12,972 nt of DNA from Methylophilus sp. (GCA_027489475.1 JAIXZQ010000093.1:1-12972); one strand, 5' to 3'. Positions 1-8,277 are shown, counted from the first letter of the stretch. The notes: generated by a model from the sequence alone, not told the origin. Translations and numbers: made by a program.

Positions 1-4
1 CCGT

Positions 5-262
5 ATGACATTGATAGACGAAATCACGCAGCGCTTGCAAGTGCTGACCCCCGAGTTATTGCAGATTGAAGATGACAGTGACGCCCACCGTGGACACCGC
101 GGCAACCAAGGCGGCGGGCATTTCACCCTGCGGGTAAAAAGCTCGCAATTTTCAGGGAAATCACAGATAATGCGTCATCGCATGGTCTACCATTGTTTAC
201 AAGATTTAATGCCGAATCGCATTCATGCCCTCAGTATTACTGCACTGGCAGCGGATGAATAA
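5..262 (+). CDS. BolA-family protein
   Basis: An 85-residue protein that fits the whole BolA fold (small class II KH-like domain). The N-terminal helix (residues 1-20) is followed by a Gly/His-rich loop ending in GGGHF (36-40), then a beta strand, the GKSQIMRHRMVY helix start (51-62) and the IHALSI strand (73-78). BolA proteins usually partner monothiol glutaredoxins in [2Fe-2S] binding and iron-related regulation or cluster delivery; the His in the loop and a His in the C-terminal half are the usual ligands, and both regions carry His here (His39, His58, His74). A Cys is present at 64. The ATG lies only 4 bases from the window edge, so its ribosome binding site and any promoter cannot be seen, but the family's normal N terminus fits this start. 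The next gene, an exported isomerase, starts 79 bases downstream and may share its transcript. The family call is secure; the exact subfamily (BolA versus IbaG/YrbA-like) is not. Confidence 0.9.
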   Translation: MTLIDEITQRLQVLTPELLQIEDDSDAHRGHRGNQGGGHFTLRVKSSQFSGKSQIMRHRMVYHCLQDLMPNRIHALSITALAADE

Positions 263-330
263 ACGCATCATGTCTTTCAGTCGTTTGTCGTTTTTAGTCG
301 CTTTAAACCCCTTTTATTCAATTGTTTATT

Positions 331-335
331 AAGGA
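331..335 (+). promoter_or_regulatory. Ribosome binding site of the PpiC-type gene
   Basis: AAGGA sits 6 bases before the ATG at 342, a normal Shine-Dalgarno distance, and fixes the start of the isomerase in front of its signal peptide. Confidence 0.7.
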
Positions 336-341
336 AATTGC

Positions 342-1157
342 ATGAAATTTTTGAAAGTATTGCTGGCAGTCGCCTATTTAAGCGCCTTGCCACATGCCTT
401 TGCTGCGGATGCCGATGCAGTGGCGACCGTGAACGGCAAGCCTATTAAAAAGAGCTGGGTAGAATTTATTTTAAAAGATGCTGAAGCCCGTACTGGTCAA
501 AAAGCCAATGATGGCATGAAGGCCGCCGTGGTGAACGAACTGGTGGGCTCTGAATTAGCTTATCAAGAAGCGCAAAAAGCTGGCATCGACAAACAGCCAG
601 ATTTCATTGCCAGCGAAGAACTGGCCCGTCGCAAATTGTTGGTCAATGCCTTTTTGGCTGACTTTATCCGTAAAAACCCAGTGACTGATGCCGAGAAAAA
701 AGAAGGCTACGAGCAATACAAAAAAGAACTGGGCGACAAAGAATACAATGCGCGTCACATTTTGGTAAAAACCGATGCTGAAGCCAAAGCCATTATTGCT
801 GACCTGAAAAAAGGCACTGACTTTGCCAAAATCGCCAAAGACAAATCGCTAGACCCAGGTTCAAAAGACAAAGGCGGCGATTTAGGTTGGTTCTCCCCTG
901 CTGGCATGGTGAAGCCATTTGCCGATGCGTTGGTGGCTTTGAAAAAAGGCGAAACCACACCAGAGCCCGTGCAATCACAGTTTGGCTGGCACGTGATTAA
1001 ATTGGTAGATACACGCGCACTGCAAGCCCCTGCTTATGAAAAAGTGCAAGAGGGCATTGAGCGCACCATCCAGCAACGCAAATTAGAAAAATACATGTTG
1101 GGATTGAAAGAAAAAGCCAAAATTGATGTATCCGGCTTGGGCATCGAGAAAAAATAA
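342..1157 (+). CDS. Exported PpiC/parvulin-type peptidyl-prolyl cis-trans isomerase
   Basis: A 271-residue protein with a Sec signal peptide (Lys residues, hydrophobic core about 6-20, likely cleavage after AFA at 19-21), a SurA/PrsA-like helical chaperone region (about 25-130) and one parvulin rotamase domain (about 134-226). The domain carries the family hallmarks EYNARHILVK (134-143), a KGGDLGWF stretch (177-184), a FADAL helix (193-197) and QFGWHVIKL near 213-221. A C-terminal basic helix (230-260) resembles the segment that closes the SurA N-terminal domain. It should catalyse proline isomerisation and act as a folding chaperone for periplasmic or outer-membrane proteins. With a single parvulin domain it is closer to PpiC/PrsA-like periplasmic isomerases than to full SurA, which usually has two. 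It follows the BolA gene and ends just before a terminator, so these two probably form the end of a transcription unit that begins left of the window. Confidence 0.9.
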   Translation: MKFLKVLLAVAYLSALPHAFAADADAVATVNGKPIKKSWVEFILKDAEARTGQKANDGMKAAVVNELVGSELAYQEAQKAGIDKQPDFIASEELARRKLLVNAFLADFIRKNPVTDAEKKEGYEQYKKELGDKEYNARHILVKTDAEAKAIIADLKKGTDFAKIAKDKSLDPGSKDKGGDLGWFSPAGMVKPFADALVALKKGETTPEPVQSQFGWHVIKLVDTRALQAPAYEKVQEGIERTIQQRKLEKYMLGLKEKAKIDVSGLGIEKK

Positions 1158-1180
1158 CTTTTCCCGCCGTTCAGCCCGCT

Positions 1181-1212
1181 AAAAAAAGCCAGTGCGATCA
1201 CTGGCTTTTTTA
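1181..1212 (+). terminator. Rho-independent terminator after the PpiC-type gene
   Basis: A perfect 7-bp stem GCCAGTG (1188-1194) / CACTGGC (1199-1205) with loop CGAT is followed by six T. Seven A precede it, which lengthens the stem with A-T pairs and would let it also work on the opposite strand. It lies 24 bases after the isomerase stop and insulates the feo operon. Confidence 0.9.
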
Positions 1213-1313
1213 TTGCCTATGTAAGGCGTGAGCAGGACGATATCCCATGCCGTTGAATCAAACGACGCACTCTATTGAAAGACTTCTTAAGCGTATTTAT
1301 TTGCCAAGCCAGC

Positions 1314-1342
1314 TTAAGATAAAATCAAATATAAGATAAAAT
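1314..1342 (+). promoter_or_regulatory. Candidate sigma-70 promoter of feoAB
   Basis: TTAAGA (1314-1319, 4 of 6 to the -35 consensus) and TAAAAT (1337-1342, 5 of 6 to the -10 consensus) are separated by exactly 17 bases. Transcription would start near 1349, inside the adjacent Fur-like palindrome, the arrangement expected for iron repression. The region is A/T-rich, so chance matches are possible. Confidence 0.45.
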
Positions 1343-1345
1343 CAA
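1315..1345 (+). repeat. Tandem 14-base direct repeat upstream of feoA
   Basis: TAAGATAAAATCAA occurs twice without a mismatch, at 1315-1328 and 1332-1345, with a 17-base period and a 3-base gap. The two copies overlap the candidate -35 and -10 elements. They could be binding sites for a regulator other than Fur, or a simple local duplication that built the promoter. Confidence 0.8.
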
Positions 1346-1360
1346 GAATTATTCTCATTT
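1342..1360 (-). promoter_or_regulatory. Fur-box-like operator before feoA
   Basis: AGAAT-T-ATTCT (1345-1355) is a perfect 5-1-5 inverted repeat. Read on the minus strand, the surrounding sequence AAATGAGAATAATTCTTGA matches about 12 of 19 positions of the classical Fur consensus by my manual alignment, a level seen in real Fur sites. It sits right after the candidate -10 and before the ferrous iron transport genes, exactly where Fur with Fe(II) would block transcription. Protein binding is inferred from position and sequence only. Confidence 0.6.
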
Positions 1361-1372
1361 GTGGCATGCAAC

Positions 1373-1624
1373 ATGCATCTAGATGAACTGAAGCCCGGAC
1401 AGAGTGCAACCATCGCGCGCATCCATGCCGATCAGGCATTGGCGCAACGCTTGCATGCCTTGGGGTTTCGTGCCGGTAAACGCTTGCAAGTGATGCGTCA
1501 AGCTGCCTTTCACGGCCCGTTGCATGTGCGTCTGGGCTCTACCGATGTCATTATTCGCGTTCAGGATGCCAAAGCCATCCATCTTCAAACCAGCCCCATA
1601 GACACAGAAACTTCCCCCGCATGA
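1373..1624 (+). CDS. feoA: FeoA, ferrous iron transport accessory protein
   Basis: An 83-residue SH3-like FeoA domain. Residues 1-13 (LDELKPGQSATI region) match the usual FeoA opening, QRLHALGFRAGKRLQV (25-40) is the central signature, and an LGSTDVIIRVQDAKAI-type strand pair (54-69) closes the barrel. FeoA is a small cytosolic protein that works with the membrane transporter FeoB in Fe(II) uptake, probably by contacting its G domain. I chose the ATG at 1373 because it starts exactly at the family's normal N terminus; a GTG at 1361 in the same frame would add four residues and would lie inside the Fur-like operator region. No clear Shine-Dalgarno precedes either start. The stop overlaps the feoB start as ATGA, so the two are translationally coupled. 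The identity is secure; the start is moderately so. Confidence 0.9.
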   Translation: MHLDELKPGQSATIARIHADQALAQRLHALGFRAGKRLQVMRQAAFHGPLHVRLGSTDVIIRVQDAKAIHLQTSPIDTETSPA

Positions 1625-3414
1625 AACGCATTGCTTTACTAGGCATGCCCAATACGGGCAAATCCACGTTGTTTAATCGCCTGAGTGGTGCGTCCGCCAG
1701 AGTCGGCAACTGGCCAGGCATTACCGTCGATCTCATGAGTGCCAAAATTCTGCTGGGCGGCCATATTGCCGAGCTGGTGGATTTACCTGGACTGTATGAT
1801 TTGCATGGTTTTTCTGATGACGAGCAAGTGGTCAGACACTTTTTGAGTCATCATGCGGTGGATTTAGTCCTGATTATTCTTAATAGCGCGCAGATAGACA
1901 GGCAATTATCCTTGGCCCTACAAATCCGCGCACTGGGCTTACCAGCAGTATTGCTTTTGAATATGGAAGATGAAGCCAGCCGTGCCGGTATCAGTATCAA
2001 CACGGCTAACATGCAGCGCGCCTTAGGCATGCCGGTGCTGACCATCAGCGCCAAATATGGCAGCCATTGTCCTGAAGCCCTGAGTGTTGCTGCACAACAA
2101 TTACAAGCACAGCTGCCACAAAAAACACCAGAACAGGTGTCAGCCGCCTTGGCGCAAGACCATGAGATTGAACAGGCCATGCAACACCTTGTGGAGACCT
2201 CGGTGCATATTCCGGCACAACTCAATGATGCCATGACCGACCGTATAGACCGCGTATTGTTGCATCCTTGGTTGGGCTTGCCATTGTTTTTTGCAGCTGT
2301 ATTTTTGCTGTTTCAATTTATTTTTACCGCAGGCAAACCCTTGCAAGATGCCATGGCCTGGCTGTTTGACACAATACGCAGTCAAGCGTTGGAACCCTTG
2401 CTGTCTGGTTTGCCGACTTGGTTAAATGGCTTGCTACTCGATGGTCTGTATACCGGCTTGAGCACGGTAGCTGCATTTGTGCCCATCATTGTGCTGTTTT
2501 TCTTGGTCATGAGCTTGGTTGAGGACAGCGGATATTTGTCGCGGGCGGCTTTTTTGATGGATACCTTGATGGCTAAAATGGGGCTAGACGGGCGCGGCTT
2601 TGTCATGATGTTAATGGGCTTTGGCTGCAATGTACCGGCCTTAATGGGTACACGAGTCATGCGTAGCCGACCCATGCGCTTACTGACCATGCTGGTGATT
2701 CCGCTGTCACTCTGCTCTGCACGCCTGCAGGTATTTTTGTTTATGATTGCCATCCTGTTTCCGGCGTCACAGGCCGCGCTGGTGTTGTTTTCATTGTATC
2801 TGGTCAGCTTTGCCACCATTTTTATTACCGCCTTAATATTCAAGCGCAACTTTGCCAGTACAGAGCCGTTTGTATTAGAGCTGCCGCCCTATCGCTTGCC
2901 TACGCCGCAACAAATCTGGTTACGCGGCTGGCAAGAGGTGAAGCACTTTTTGAAACGTGCCAGCAAGTTGATTGTGGTGGGCGTCATATTGGTCTGGTTG
3001 TTAACGCATTGGCCGCTGGATGCCGCTCCCGCCAGTGCAGCCACATTGGCTGGCAAAATCGGTCAATTGTTTGCACCGCTACTCAACCCGATTGGCATAG
3101 ACACGCAATTGGCCATCGCCTTGATTTTTGGCTTTGTGGCCAAAGAAATTGTGGTGGGCTCGCTGGCCGTAATTTATGGCTTACAAGGCGATGCCCTCAC
3201 ACAACAAATCGCCAGCCATATCGACTGGGTGCAAGGCATGAGCTTTATGCTGTTTGCCCTGATTTATACGCCCTGCTTATCCACCATTGCCACGCTCAAA
3301 TCAGAAAGCAAAAGTGCTGGCTTCATGTGGCTGTCATTGGGCTGGTCGCTGGCACTGGCGTGGGTGGTCAGCTTTGTGTTTTATCAAACCGCGCGCGCCC
3401 TAGGCTGGTCTTAA
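1621..3414 (+). CDS. feoB: FeoB, compact ferrous iron transporter
   Basis: A 597-residue Fe(II) transporter of the inner membrane with an N-terminal G domain. The G motifs are visible: P-loop GMPNTGKST (8-16), the PGITV switch I stretch (32-36), DLPG (54-57), NMED (114-117) and SAK (143-145). A short linker region (about 165-212) leads to hydrophobic segments near 217-237, 280-301, 324-342, 352-382, 384-406, 447-463, 496-520, 541-556 and 566-590. Conserved transporter motifs include GFGCNVPA (333-340, Cys336), CSARL (365-369) and PCLSTIATLKSE (551-562, Cys552). The protein is well below the roughly 770 residues of the E. coli enzyme; both ends look intact, so it is a compact form, not a truncation. 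Two motif departures stand out: GMPN where GNPN is usual, and CSARLQ where CSARLP is usual. No feoC follows. It overlaps feoA by four bases and is probably controlled by the upstream Fur-like site. Confidence 0.95.
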   Translation: MKRIALLGMPNTGKSTLFNRLSGASARVGNWPGITVDLMSAKILLGGHIAELVDLPGLYDLHGFSDDEQVVRHFLSHHAVDLVLIILNSAQIDRQLSLALQIRALGLPAVLLLNMEDEASRAGISINTANMQRALGMPVLTISAKYGSHCPEALSVAAQQLQAQLPQKTPEQVSAALAQDHEIEQAMQHLVETSVHIPAQLNDAMTDRIDRVLLHPWLGLPLFFAAVFLLFQFIFTAGKPLQDAMAWLFDTIRSQALEPLLSGLPTWLNGLLLDGLYTGLSTVAAFVPIIVLFFLVMSLVEDSGYLSRAAFLMDTLMAKMGLDGRGFVMMLMGFGCNVPALMGTRVMRSRPMRLLTMLVIPLSLCSARLQVFLFMIAILFPASQAALVLFSLYLVSFATIFITALIFKRNFASTEPFVLELPPYRLPTPQQIWLRGWQEVKHFLKRASKLIVVGVILVWLLTHWPLDAAPASAATLAGKIGQLFAPLLNPIGIDTQLAIALIFGFVAKEIVVGSLAVIYGLQGDALTQQIASHIDWVQGMSFMLFALIYTPCLSTIATLKSESKSAGFMWLSLGWSLALAWVVSFVFYQTARALGWS

Positions 3415-3456
3415 CCCCTGTGCTGTGCTAAGCCGTGCAGTAAGGGGGCGCTTTCT

Positions 3457-3464
3457 GCTAGAAT
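3457..3464 (+). promoter_or_regulatory. Candidate extended -10 promoter of purL
   Basis: TGCTAGAAT (3456-3464) contains a TGn extension and TAGAAT (3459-3464, 5 of 6 to consensus), 36 bases before the purL ATG. There is no convincing -35 element 17 bases upstream, as is common for extended -10 promoters. Start would be near 3471, giving a leader of about 30 bases. Confidence 0.4.
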
Positions 3465-3500
3465 ATGGGTTTAAATCTTCATTAAAAATCCACCCGCCTC

Positions 3501-6500
3501 ATGTCCAGTCAAGCGCATTTTTTTAGCCTGCGCGGCAGTGCCGCCCTTTCTCAGTTTAGATTAGACAAGCTGTATGCCAGCCTGAAAAACAGCGCGCCCA
3601 ATATTGCACAGCTCACCACCGAGTTTGTGCATTTTGCCTTTAGCGACCGTGCATTAAGCGACGACGCGCAAGACATTCTGCAGCAGATTTTGACTTATGG
3701 CCCGCACAGCGGCCACGAAACGCCAAGCGGTGAATTGTTACTGGTCATCCCGCGCATTGGCACCATTTCACCTTGGGCATCACGCGCCACCGACATCGCG
3801 CACAATTGTGGCTTGACCCAATTGTTGCGTCTAGAACGCGGCATTGCCTATTACGTCACCACGGCCAATGGTCAACCGTTGAGCGCTGCAGAAAAACAAG
3901 CCTTGCGCAGCCAGATTCAAGACCGTATGACAGAAACAGTGGTCTTCAGTCTGGCGGAGGCCGAACAACTCTACCATCATGCAGACCCCAAACCGTTAGC
4001 CAGCATAGACTTGCTCAGCGGAGGCAAAGCTGCACTCGAAGCCGCCAACAGCGAGATGGGCCTGGCGTTATCGCCTGACGAAGTAGACTATTTGCTGGAT
4101 AACTACCGCAAAATGGGCCGCAATCCCACCGATGTTGAGCTGATGATGTTTGCGCAAGCCAACTCTGAACATTGCCGCCACAAGATTTTTAATGCTGACT
4201 GGGTGATTGATGGCGTACAGCAAGAACTGTCACTGTTTAACATGATACGCAACACCCACAAGTTACATCCGGGGAGCACTGTGGTCGCCTATGCTGACAA
4301 CAGCTCGATTGTGCGTGGTCAAAAAACCAAGCGCTTTTACCCAGGCGCTGACCACCATTACCAGTTTGTTGAAGACGAGATGCACTACCTGATGAAGGTA
4401 GAAACGCATAACCACCCAACGGCGATTTCACCGTTTGCTGGCGCGGCCACTGGGGCCGGCGGCGAAATTCGTGATGAAGGTGCCACCGGCATAGGCTCTA
4501 AACCTAAAGCCGGATTAACGGGCTTTTCGGTCTCTAACCTGCAACTGCCGGGGTTTGAACAGCCTTGGGAAACCCCTTACGGCAAGCCAGGACGTATCGC
4601 CAGCCCCTTGCAAATCATGCTCGATGGCCCGTTAGGCGGCGCGGCCTATAACAACGAATTTGGTCGTCCGAATATTGCAGGCTATTTCCGTACCTTTGAA
4701 CTGGCGACCCCCACTGCCGATGGCGGCACAGAAGTGCGCGGCTACCACAAGCCGATTATGCTGGCAGGCGGCGTCGGCAATATCTCGGACAGCCATAGCT
4801 TTAAAAACAGCATTCCGCCAGGGGCCGCGCTGATTCAACTGGGCGGCCCTGCCATGCTGATTGGCTTAGGCGGCGGCGCAGCTTCAAGTATGGACACCGG
4901 CGCCAACACTGAAAACCTGGATTTTGACTCGGTGCAACGCGGCAACCCCGAACTGCAGCGCCGTGCGCAAGAGGTGATAGACCGGTGCTGGCAATTGGGC
5001 GCGCAAAACCCAATTTTGAGTATTCACGACGTTGGTGCGGGCGGCATTTCAAACGCGTTCCCAGAACTGGTCAACGACGCCAAAGTCGGGGCCGTGTTTC
5101 AGTTGCGTGATGTGCATAATGAAGAACCCGGCATGAGCCCACGCGAGTTGTGGAGCAATGAAGCGCAGGAACGCTATGTTTTGGCGGTCAACCAAGACCA
5201 GTTAGCCTTGTTTGAAGACATCTGCGCCCGCGAGCGCTGTCCATTTGCCGTGGTGGGGGTGGCCACCGAAGCGCGTCACCTGACCGTAGAAGACCGTCAT
5301 TTTGCCAACAAGCCGGTGGATATGGAGTTGTCCGTCCTGTTGGGAAAACCACCGAAAATGTTGCGCGATGTGCGTTCACTGCCTAAAACCCTGCCCGCCT
5401 TTGATAGCACTGGCATTCAACTGGAAGAGGCTATCGAACGCGTCTTACGGTTGCCCGGCGTGGCGGATAAAACCTTTTTAATCACCATCGGTGACCGCAG
5501 TGTAACAGGCTTGATTGCCCGCGACCAAATGGTAGGCCCTTGGCAGGTGCCCGTCAGTGATGTTGCGGTGACTTGTGCTGGCTTTGAAACCTATGAAGGT
5601 GAAGCCTTTGCCATTGGCGAAAAAGCCCCGTTGGCCTTAGTCGATGCGCCAGCATCCGGTCGCATGGCGATTGGTGAAGCCATTACCAATATTGCTGCGG
5701 CGGCCATCCCAGACTTGGGCCATTTAAAACTGTCTGCCAACTGGATGGCCCATGCCGGTCATCACGGTGAAGACGCCGCCCTGTACGCCACGGTGCAGAC
5801 CGTGGGCATGTCGTTGTGCCCGGCCCTAGGTATCAGCATCCCCGTGGGCAAAGACTCCATGAGTATGAAAACCGTCTGGCAAGAGCAAAACGAACATAAA
5901 GCGGTGACGGCCCCCATTTCATTAGTCATTTCAGCCTTTGCCAATACCATAGATGTGCGTAAAACGCTGACCCCACAACTACGTACCGACCTCGGCGACA
6001 CCGAACTGCTGCTGCTAGATTTAGGCAATGGTCAACAGCGCATGGGTGGCTCAGCCCTTGCACAGGTGTACCAGCAGGTCGGCAATCAGGTGCCGGATGT
6101 AGACCGTCCAGCGCAACTAAAAGCGTTTTTTGCTGCGATTCAGCATTTAAACAGCGCCGGCAAACTGCTCGCCTACCATGACCGCTCTGATGGTGGCTTG
6201 TTTGTCACCTTGGCCGAAATGGCGTTTGCCGGGCATTGTGGTTTGCAGATTGATTTAAGCAGCCTGAAAGGTGAACGTCTCAGCCTGCTGTTTAATGAAG
6301 AATTAGGCGCGGTGGTGCAGGTGCGCGCCAGCGAAGCGGCGCAGATTGCGGCTGAATTACACGCTGCATTAGGCGACTGTGTCCACCGCATCGGTCAAGT
6401 CACCCCCGGCGATCAAATCAGCCTCATCACTGCCGAAGGCCGGTACCAAACCTCGCGCATCACACTGCATCGCTTGTGGTCTGAAACCACTTTCCGCATG

Positions 6501-7412
6501 CAAAGCCTGCGCGATAACCCAGCATGCGCGCAACAAGAATATGACCGCATACTCAATGCCGATGATACAGGCTTGCACGCACACTTAAGCTATGCGCTTA
6601 ACGATAACGTCGCTGCGCCGTTTATCAATACCGGGGCGCGTCCAAAGATGGCGATTTTGCGTGAGCAAGGCGTCAACGGTCAAACCGAAATGGCGGCTGC
6701 CTTTGACCGTGCAGGCTTTGACAGTGTCGATGTGCACATGAGTGATGTGATTGGTGGCCGCGTCAGCCTGAAAGACTTTGCAGGCTTGGTGGCTTGCGGC
6801 GGCTTCTCGTATGGTGATGTATTGGGTGCGGGTGAAGGCTGGGCGAAGTCGATTTTGTTCAATGCGCGTGCACGCGACGAATTTAGCGCATTTTTTAATC
6901 GCTCGGATAGCTTTGCCTTAGGCGTTTGCAATGGCTGTCAAATGATGAGCAACCTGCAAAGCATAATTCCGGGTGCGGCCCACTGGCCTCACTTTGTGCG
7001 TAATAAATCAGAACAGTTTGAAGCGCGCTTTGCATTGGTTGAGGTGTTAGCCTCCCCTTCACTGTTTTTTAACGGCATGGCCGGCAGTCGGATGCCGATT
7101 GCGGTGGCCCATGGCGAAGGTTTTACGGAATTTACTGATGCGGGCGCGGTCACAGCTGTGTTACAACAGCAACTGGCTACGTTGCGTTACGTTGATCATG
7201 CTGCGCAAGCCACTGAATATTACCCATTTAACCCTAACGGCTCACCCCAAGGATTAACGGGTTTTACCACTCAAGACGGCCGCTTTAGCATTATGATGCC
7301 GCATCCTGAGCGGGTATTCAGAGCGGTGCAACATTCTTGGCGTCCAGATGATTGGCAAGAAGATGGTCCCTGGATGCGGATGTTCAGAAACGCGCGCGTA
7401 TTTGTCGGCTAA
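3501..7412 (+). CDS. purL: Phosphoribosylformylglycinamidine synthase (large single-chain PurL)
   Basis: A 1303-residue enzyme, close to the roughly 1295 residues of the E. coli protein, that converts FGAR, ATP and glutamine to FGAM in the fourth step of de novo purine synthesis in the cytosol. An N-terminal PurS-like domain and linker (about 1-215) precede the FGAM synthetase core, which shows [19 protein letters not shown] (from 300), [11 protein letters not shown] and [17 protein letters not shown] in its first half and [10 protein letters not shown] (781-790) and YHDRSDGGL in its second. The C-terminal glutamine amidotransferase domain starts near 1048 and has the nucleophile in GVCNGCQ (Cys1143) and the catalytic His1268 and Glu1270 in MPHPER. 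The ATG at 3501 gives the family's normal start (FFSLRGS at 7-13) although no strong ribosome binding site precedes it. All key residues are present, so it should be functional. No PurR-type operator was recognised. There is no terminator before the next gene. Confidence 0.98.
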   Translation: MSSQAHFFSLRGSAALSQFRLDKLYASLKNSAPNIAQLTTEFVHFAFSDRALSDDAQDILQQILTYGPHSGHETPSGELLLVIPRIGTISPWASRATDIAHNCGLTQLLRLERGIAYYVTTANGQPLSAAEKQALRSQIQDRMTETVVFSLAEAEQLYHHADPKPLASIDLLSGGKAALEAANSEMGLALSPDEVDYLLDNYRKMGRNPTDVELMMFAQANSEHCRHKIFNADWVIDGVQQELSLFNMIRNTHKLHPGSTVVAYADNSSIVRGQKTKRFYPGADHHYQFVEDEMHYLMKVETHNHPTAISPFAGAATGAGGEIRDEGATGIGSKPKAGLTGFSVSNLQLPGFEQPWETPYGKPGRIASPLQIMLDGPLGGAAYNNEFGRPNIAGYFRTFELATPTADGGTEVRGYHKPIMLAGGVGNISDSHSFKNSIPPGAALIQLGGPAMLIGLGGGAASSMDTGANTENLDFDSVQRGNPELQRRAQEVIDRCWQLGAQNPILSIHDVGAGGISNAFPELVNDAKVGAVFQLRDVHNEEPGMSPRELWSNEAQERYVLAVNQDQLALFEDICARERCPFAVVGVATEARHLTVEDRHFANKPVDMELSVLLGKPPKMLRDVRSLPKTLPAFDSTGIQLEEAIERVLRLPGVADKTFLITIGDRSVTGLIARDQMVGPWQVPVSDVAVTCAGFETYEGEAFAIGEKAPLALVDAPASGRMAIGEAITNIAAAAIPDLGHLKLSANWMAHAGHHGEDAALYATVQTVGMSLCPALGISIPVGKDSMSMKTVWQEQNEHKAVTAPISLVISAFANTIDVRKTLTPQLRTDLGDTELLLLDLGNGQQRMGGSALAQVYQQVGNQVPDVDRPAQLKAFFAAIQHLNSAGKLLAYHDRSDGGLFVTLAEMAFAGHCGLQIDLSSLKGERLSLLFNEELGAVVQVRASEAAQIAAELHAALGDCVHRIGQVTPGDQISLITAEGRYQTSRITLHRLWSETTFRMQSLRDNPACAQQEYDRILNADDTGLHAHLSYALNDNVAAPFINTGARPKMAILREQGVNGQTEMAAAFDRAGFDSVDVHMSDVIGGRVSLKDFAGLVACGGFSYGDVLGAGEGWAKSILFNARARDEFSAFFNRSDSFALGVCNGCQMMSNLQSIIPGAAHWPHFVRNKSEQFEARFALVEVLASPSLFFNGMAGSRMPIAVAHGEGFTEFTDAGAVTAVLQQQLATLRYVDHAAQATEYYPFNPNGSPQGLTGFTTQDGRFSIMMPHPERVFRAVQHSWRPDDWQEDGPWMRMFRNARVFVG

Positions 7413-7453
7413 CGCAATCGTCAGGTTGTTACAATTAAAAATGTCGTTATTTT

Positions 7454-7459
7454 TACAAT
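7454..7459 (+). promoter_or_regulatory. Candidate -10 element before the ankyrin gene
   Basis: TACAAT is a 5 of 6 match to the -10 consensus and would start transcription about 19 bases before the ATG at 7485. A good -35 at standard spacing is missing (TTACAA at 7429-7434 is 19 bases away), so read-through from purL is equally possible. Confidence 0.25.
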
Positions 7460-7475
7460 GAAAAATCAGGTCTGT

Positions 7476-7480
7476 GGAGA
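7476..7480 (+). promoter_or_regulatory. Ribosome binding site deciding the ankyrin gene start
   Basis: GGAGA lies 4 bases before the ATG at 7485. An upstream in-frame ATG at 7458 has no such site and would put nine extra residues before the signal peptide, so 7485 is preferred. Confidence 0.75.
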
Positions 7481-7484
7481 GATT

Positions 7485-7970
7485 ATGAAAGTATTTAAGT
7501 GTTTAGTGGCCTTGTTATCCCTGTCATTCGCATTGCAAGCGTTTGCCTTGACCGATGAGGAATACATGGAATTTACCGAGGCGCTGACCGGTGGTAATGT
7601 CAAAGTCGTGAAAAAATTTGTCGAAGCCGAGCCAAGCTTGGTCAAACAAAAATTCTTTGCTTGGGAACCGCTGCAAATGGCCGCCTCAAAAGGCCGTGTA
7701 GACGTGGTCAAATATCTGGTATCCAAAGGGGCTGACCTGAACTATGTGCACCCTGCCAGCAAAAATACCGCTTTTCATATGGCTGCATTCATAGGTAACA
7801 CCGAGTTGATGAAATATCTGGCCTCTGCCGGTGCGGATGTCAACCTCAAACTGAAAGGCGATGTGTCATTGATTCGTTACTTCCGCGAAGAAGGCAATCA
7901 AAAAATGGTGGATTTGCTGACCCAGTTAGGCACCAAAGATGACGGTTGCCAAGAAGAAAAATGCTTCTAA
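7485..7970 (+). CDS. Small exported ankyrin-repeat protein
   Basis: A 161-residue protein with a clear Sec signal peptide (MKVFK start, hydrophobic 7-19, likely cleavage after AFA at 19-21). The mature part holds about three ankyrin repeats. A degenerate first repeat (about 28-57) is followed by two good ones: EPLQMAASKGRVDVVKYLVSKGADLN (61-86) and TAFHMAAFIGNTELMKYLASAGADVN (95-120), then a shortened last helix pair to about 148. The C terminus ends in a polar tail with Cys155 and Cys160, the last residue but one. These two could form a disulfide in the periplasm; Cys6 is in the signal peptide. Ankyrin repeats bind other proteins, so a periplasmic binding or inhibitor role is likely, but no partner can be named. 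In some bacteria small periplasmic ankyrin proteins accompany catalase (AnkB); no catalase gene is seen here. It starts 72 bases after purL and is followed by a strong terminator. Confidence 0.85.
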   Translation: MKVFKCLVALLSLSFALQAFALTDEEYMEFTEALTGGNVKVVKKFVEAEPSLVKQKFFAWEPLQMAASKGRVDVVKYLVSKGADLNYVHPASKNTAFHMAAFIGNTELMKYLASAGADVNLKLKGDVSLIRYFREEGNQKMVDLLTQLGTKDDGCQEEKCF

Positions 7971-7996
7971 GCAACGCATACTTTTGCAACGCAGTT

Positions 7997-8031
7997 AAAA
8001 AAACGGTCATCCATGGATGGCCGTTTTTTTT
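7997..8031 (+). terminator. Rho-independent terminator after the ankyrin gene
   Basis: ACGGTCATCC (8003-8012) pairs with GGATGGCCGT (8015-8024) with one G-U pair, and the strand ends in eight T (8024-8031). A run of seven A precedes it, so it may also act on the other strand. It ends the purL-ankyrin unit. Confidence 0.9.
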
Positions 8032-8071
8032 GGCCGTCACCTCGCCTAAAGTATTGTTCGGCGTAAGGACT

Positions 8072-8093
8072 TTGTCAGCCAGTTGTCAGCTGG
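8072..8093 (+). repeat. Tandem 11-base direct repeat upstream of fccA
   Basis: TTGTCAGCCAG is followed immediately by TTGTCAGCTGG, nine of eleven positions identical, giving one helical turn of spacing. Such tandem half-sites on one face of the helix could bind a regulator; this is inferred from geometry only. Each copy also begins with a -35-like TTGTCA, but neither has a -10 at the right distance. Confidence 0.5.
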
Positions 8094-8141
8094 CATAGGC
8101 ATGATAAGCACAATGATGCACGCGCTTGGTATGATGAGGAA

Positions 8142-8171
8142 CTGAAAGCGGTTAAAACATCAAGCTAAAAT
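8142..8171 (+). promoter_or_regulatory. Weak candidate promoter of the fcc cluster
   Basis: CTGAAA (8142-8147) and TAAAAT (8166-8171) are 18 bases apart and would give a leader of about 100 bases before the cytochrome gene. Both boxes are imperfect. I found no sigma-54 type TGGC-N-GC pair with correct spacing. Confidence 0.25.
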
Positions 8172-8277
8172 AAACCACGCGGCTGAGGTGGCATGATACT
8201 GTAACCATAGTCACGCACAGCCTGGCGGCAATTCAGAATAATGGCGCAACAACACAACAATTATCGGGGGTCATTGC

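Larger units (their letters stand above)
8032..8277. other. Non-coding gap upstream of the flavocytochrome cluster
   Basis: Together with the terminator this makes a 307-base stretch without a gene. I see no tRNA or known riboswitch. It holds a near-perfect tandem direct repeat TTGTCAGCCAG / TTGTCAGCTGG (8072-8082 and 8083-8093) and a weak promoter candidate at 8142-8171. The rest shows no recognised structure. The cluster's control sequences should lie here. Confidence 0.6.

Noticed and set aside
1361..1372. GTG at 1361 as start of FeoA
   Set aside because: It would add four residues not typical of the family and lies against the operator and expected transcription start; the ATG at 1373 matches the usual N terminus.
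2382..2849. A 155-codon minus-strand open frame within feoB
   Set aside because: It is antisense to conserved FeoB transport motifs and has no ribosome binding site or recognisable domain, so it is a shadow of the real gene.
3009..3431. A 140-codon open frame on the plus strand overlapping the end of feoB
   Set aside because: It lies in another frame of a clearly coding FeoB region; its composition is Arg/Cys/His-rich and resembles no protein family.
3415..3448. Possible terminator hairpin CCCCT / AGGGG between feoB and purL
   Set aside because: The stem is only five sure base pairs with a 23-base loop and no T run follows.
8091..8105. TGGCATAGGC as a possible sigma-54 promoter before fccA
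   Set aside because: The required GC dinucleotide is not at the correct distance from GG, and the TGGCATG at 8189-8195 region fails in the same way.
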